Shown here: positions 6,292 through 7,880 of the stretch, one piece after another
Position numbering within the stretch: the stretch's first letter is position 1
Layout: each line of letters begins with the position of its first letter
Source of the DNA: an uncultured Ruminococcus sp.
GTDB taxonomy: Bacteria; Bacillota; Clostridia; Oscillospirales; Ruminococcaceae
Direction: 5' to 3'
NCBI GenBank assembly: GCA_946183385.1
Contig: CAMHBN010000080.1
Span: 1-7,880, forward strand
Length of the DNA: 7,880 nt
Made by a program: the position numbers and the translations under genes
The notes under the pieces: generated by a model
What the model was told of the DNA's origin: nothing
The model's database searches: none
The model's input: the letters and a program-made list of their open reading frames with translations, nothing else

Positions 6292-7746
6292 TTATTCAAC
6301 TGTGATACCAGGAACAGCCTCTACAACCTTCTGCTTGAACTTAACAACTGTATCGTCCCAAGACTTGCCACCCTTGAGGTACTCGTCTGTTACAGCGTTG
6401 AGGAACTCGCCCTTAACAGCTGAATCGTAAGGAGTGATAAGATCCTTGAAGTCGATTGTCTTAGCGTTGTTAGCAAGCTCAGCGAAGTAGTTCTGACCGT
6501 CAGCAAAGTTGCCGGAGATCTTCTCGTTGAATACTGTGTTAGCAGAGATGAGGTCGTCCATAACCTTTGTGTTATTTACGTACTCAGGCTTTGCTGTAGC
6601 GTAAGCCTTCATCTGAGCCTCGTCAGATGTAGCAGATACGATGAAGTCACGAGCCTCCTGACCGTTATCTGTACCGGGGTTAACAACGATCCATGTACCG
6701 CCCCAGAAGAATGCCTGCGGGCCCTGGCAAACGTTCCACTTACCGTAAGTAGCGCCGCCCTCGCCGCCTGCTGCGTCAAGGAAGAAGCCGCCGAAGCCCC
6801 ATGTAGATACGAAGTAACCCATGCAAGCGTCGTTTGTACCGGCAGCTGTCCAGTCCTCTGTCCACTGGCTGTTCTGAGTTACGCCGCCGCAATCCCAGAG
6901 ATCCTTAGCTGTATCAGCGAAGTCCTTGCAGAAGTCATCGATAACGAGCTTGTTATCAACAACCCAAGGCTGTGTACGACCGCAAGCGAATGCCTGCCAC
7001 ATACCGCCAACTGTATCAGCAAGAGCAGTCTTGTTGCCGGACTTCTCCTGAACTTCCTTAGCAGCTGCTACGAACTTATCCCAGTCGCCAACCTTAGCCT
7101 GCATCTCAGCAGGTGTGGAAGCACCGAGGTAATCCTTAGCGAGGTCAGCTCTGTAAGCGAAGCCGCCTGCTGCAGCCTGCCATGAAACGCCCTTACGAAC
7201 GCCGTTGGAATCCTTACCGATCTCATCTGTGTACTTGTAGATGTTAGCGAAATCAGCATCGCCGAGACCGAGCTTGCTGAGAGCAAGTGTCTTGGAATCG
7301 TCGTTGATGTACTTGAGAGCCCAGTCAGCTTCGCAGAAGTAAACGTCGAGGTCTGTACCGTCGTTGAAGAGCTGATCATATCTCTCAGAAGCTTCACCGC
7401 CGCCTACACCGAATACGATGCAGTTGATGCCGTCAACCTTGTTATCAGCGAGGTCGTCCTTGATTGTGTCATAGGAAAGGCCCTTCCACTGAGCGATAAG
7501 AGTAGGAACGTCGTCTGCGTTCCAAGCAGCTACTGTGAATGTGTCGCCGCCTGTCTTTACAGAAGCGTCGATCTCGCCTGTTGAAGCCTCAGATGTGTCA
7601 GCCTTTGTTGTGTCCTCAGAAGCCTTTGTTGTGTCAGCCTTGGACTCAGATGTTGATGAGCTTGAGTCGTCACCGCAGCTTGCGAGAGCTGTTGCAGCCA
7701 TAGCAAGTGTAGCAACTAATGCTAAAGTTTTCTTAAGTGTGTTCAT
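6292..7746 (-). CDS. Sugar ABC transporter substrate-binding lipoprotein
   Basis: This is the extracellular binding component of the importer, anchored to the outer face of the membrane by lipid. The 484-residue product starts MNTLKKTLALVATLAMAATA and has a lipobox LASC with the lipidated Cys at 24. A Ser/Thr/Asp/Lys/Glu-rich linker follows (about 25-66). The mature domain has the layout of family 1 extracellular solute-binding proteins: a first strand TFTVAAWNADD, a segment DGTDLDVYFCEADWALKYI at about 129-147, SWQAAAGGFAYRADL at about 188-201, and FFWGGTWIVVNPG at about 346-358. It holds 15 Trp, which suits stacking on sugar rings. The ATG at 7746-7744 follows AAGGAGG by nine bases; a start 39 bases upstream would cover this site and spoil the signal peptide. 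The ligand is unknown. Confidence 0.93.
   Translation of the reverse strand: MNTLKKTLALVATLAMAATALASCGDDSSSSTSESKADTTKASEDTTKADTSEASTGEIDASVKTGGDTFTVAAWNADDVPTLIAQWKGLSYDTIKDDLADNKVDGINCIVFGVGGGEASERYDQLFNDGTDLDVYFCEADWALKYINDDSKTLALSKLGLGDADFANIYKYTDEIGKDSNGVRKGVSWQAAAGGFAYRADLAKDYLGASTPAEMQAKVGDWDKFVAAAKEVQEKSGNKTALADTVGGMWQAFACGRTQPWVVDNKLVIDDFCKDFADTAKDLWDCGGVTQNSQWTEDWTAAGTNDACMGYFVSTWGFGGFFLDAAGGEGGATYGKWNVCQGPQAFFWGGTWIVVNPGTDNGQEARDFIVSATSDEAQMKAYATAKPEYVNNTKVMDDLISANTVFNEKISGNFADGQNYFAELANNAKTIDFKDLITPYDSAVKGEFLNAVTDEYLKGGKSWDDTVVKFKQKVVEAVPGITVE
7601..7635 (-). repeat. Two 14-base direct repeats, 21-base period, in the lipoprotein linker
   Basis: The 14-base unit gcctttgttgtgtc (plus strand) occurs at 7601-7614 and again at 7622-7635. 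The period of seven codons encodes two DTTKA-containing heptads just after the lipidated Cys. The repeat is in frame, so gain or loss of units would change only linker length. Confidence 0.75.
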
Positions 7747-7755
7747 TAGAATTTT

Positions 7756-7762
7756 CCTCCTT
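7756..7762 (-). promoter_or_regulatory. Ribosome binding site of the binding-protein gene
   Basis: The coding strand reads AAGGAGG, nine bases before the ATG at 7746-7744. Its strength fits a highly expressed binding protein, and it fixes the start over a longer in-frame alternative. Confidence 0.85.
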
Positions 7763-7770
7763 AAATTTAT

Positions 7771-7800
7771 ATTATATTTCTTCAATATATTATGTGTAGA
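7771..7800 (-). promoter_or_regulatory. Putative vegetative (sigma-A type) promoter of the sugar operon
   Basis: The coding strand has TATAAT (7776-7771) and, 18 bases upstream, TCTACA (7800-7795), a four-of-six match to TTGACA. The region is strongly AT-rich. The predicted start near 7764 would leave a leader of fewer than 20 bases with the ribosome site almost at its 5' end, so a longer transcript from upstream is also possible. No clear operator or catabolite-response site was seen. Confidence 0.45.
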
Positions 7801-7823
7801 GATTTTTTTGCCGGCGGTCCTTT

Positions 7824-7880
7824 CTATCCGCTCATTACACGGCGAATGTCCTCGTCCCTGCTGAGTTTATTTACTCGGCT
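7824..7880 (-). CDS. Possible 3' end of an upstream gene (18 codons visible)
   Basis: One minus-strand frame is open from the window edge to a TAG at 7826-7824 and reads SRVNKLSRDEDIRRVMSG. The charged, helix-like composition resembles a real protein C terminus, and its base composition is unlike the AT-rich stretch that follows. Eighteen codons are too few to exclude chance or to name a family. No terminator is visible between it and the sugar operon. Confidence 0.35.
   Translation of the reverse strand, partial: SRVNKLSRDEDIRRVMSG

Noticed and set aside
7776..7791. TTGAAG near 7782 as the -35 of the sugar-operon promoter
   Set aside because: It lies only a few bases from TATAAT, far too close for a working -35/-10 pair.
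7803..7820. GC-rich palindrome (GCCGGC) beside a seven-T run as a terminator
   Set aside because: On the minus strand the run is A, not T. On the plus strand the T run precedes the palindrome. Neither orientation gives hairpin followed by T.
1..7880. CRISPR array, tRNA or rRNA gene, insertion sequence, phage or toxin-antitoxin genes
   Set aside because: No regularly spaced repeats, cloverleaf-like sequence, transposase or integrase motif, or paired small toxin genes were seen; nearly all bases are covered by the two operons.

Overview
The window looks like a chromosomal segment of an anaerobic, low-to-mid GC Firmicute of the Ruminococcus/Clostridia type. The evidence is a spoIIIA sporulation cluster, a Gram-positive lipoprotein-type sugar-binding protein with a Ser/Thr/Asp/Lys-rich linker, strong GGAGG ribosome sites and UUCG-loop terminators. 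The genus is inferred from sequence style, not proven. Every supportable gene lies on the minus strand, so transcription runs from high to low coordinates.

About 7880-4232 holds a carbohydrate ABC import operon. Its order is a lipid-anchored solute-binding protein (6292-7746), a 105-base gap with a perfect 12-bp stem-loop, a MalF-like permease (5122-6186) and a MalG-like permease (4232-5125), the last two overlapping by 4 bases. No ATPase gene is present, so the importer probably borrows a shared MsiK/MsmK-type ATPase encoded elsewhere. A plausible vegetative promoter precedes the binding-protein gene. Two tandem intrinsic terminators (4165-4219) close the operon. The first 57 bases on the coding strand (7880-7824) may be the 3' end of another gene.

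About 4142-1 holds the spoIIIA operon in canonical order: spoIIIAA, AB, AC, AD, AE, AF, AG and the first 16 codons of spoIIIAH, which runs off the left edge. Neighbouring genes overlap or are 1 to 13 bases apart, and every frame is intact. Its products build the mother-cell half of the SpoIIIA-SpoIIQ channel that links mother cell and forespore during engulfment. An exact match to the mother-cell sigma-E -10 element lies about 20 bases before spoIIIAA, just past the terminators of the sugar operon.

The two operons are functionally unrelated neighbours. They differ visibly in base composition: the spoIIIA side is GC-rich and the transporter side is much lower in GC. I see no tRNA, rRNA, CRISPR array, transposon or phage gene. 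I found no convincing new system; the points most worth a second look are the sigma-E element, the tandem terminator insulator, the intercistronic stem-loop and the missing ATPase.
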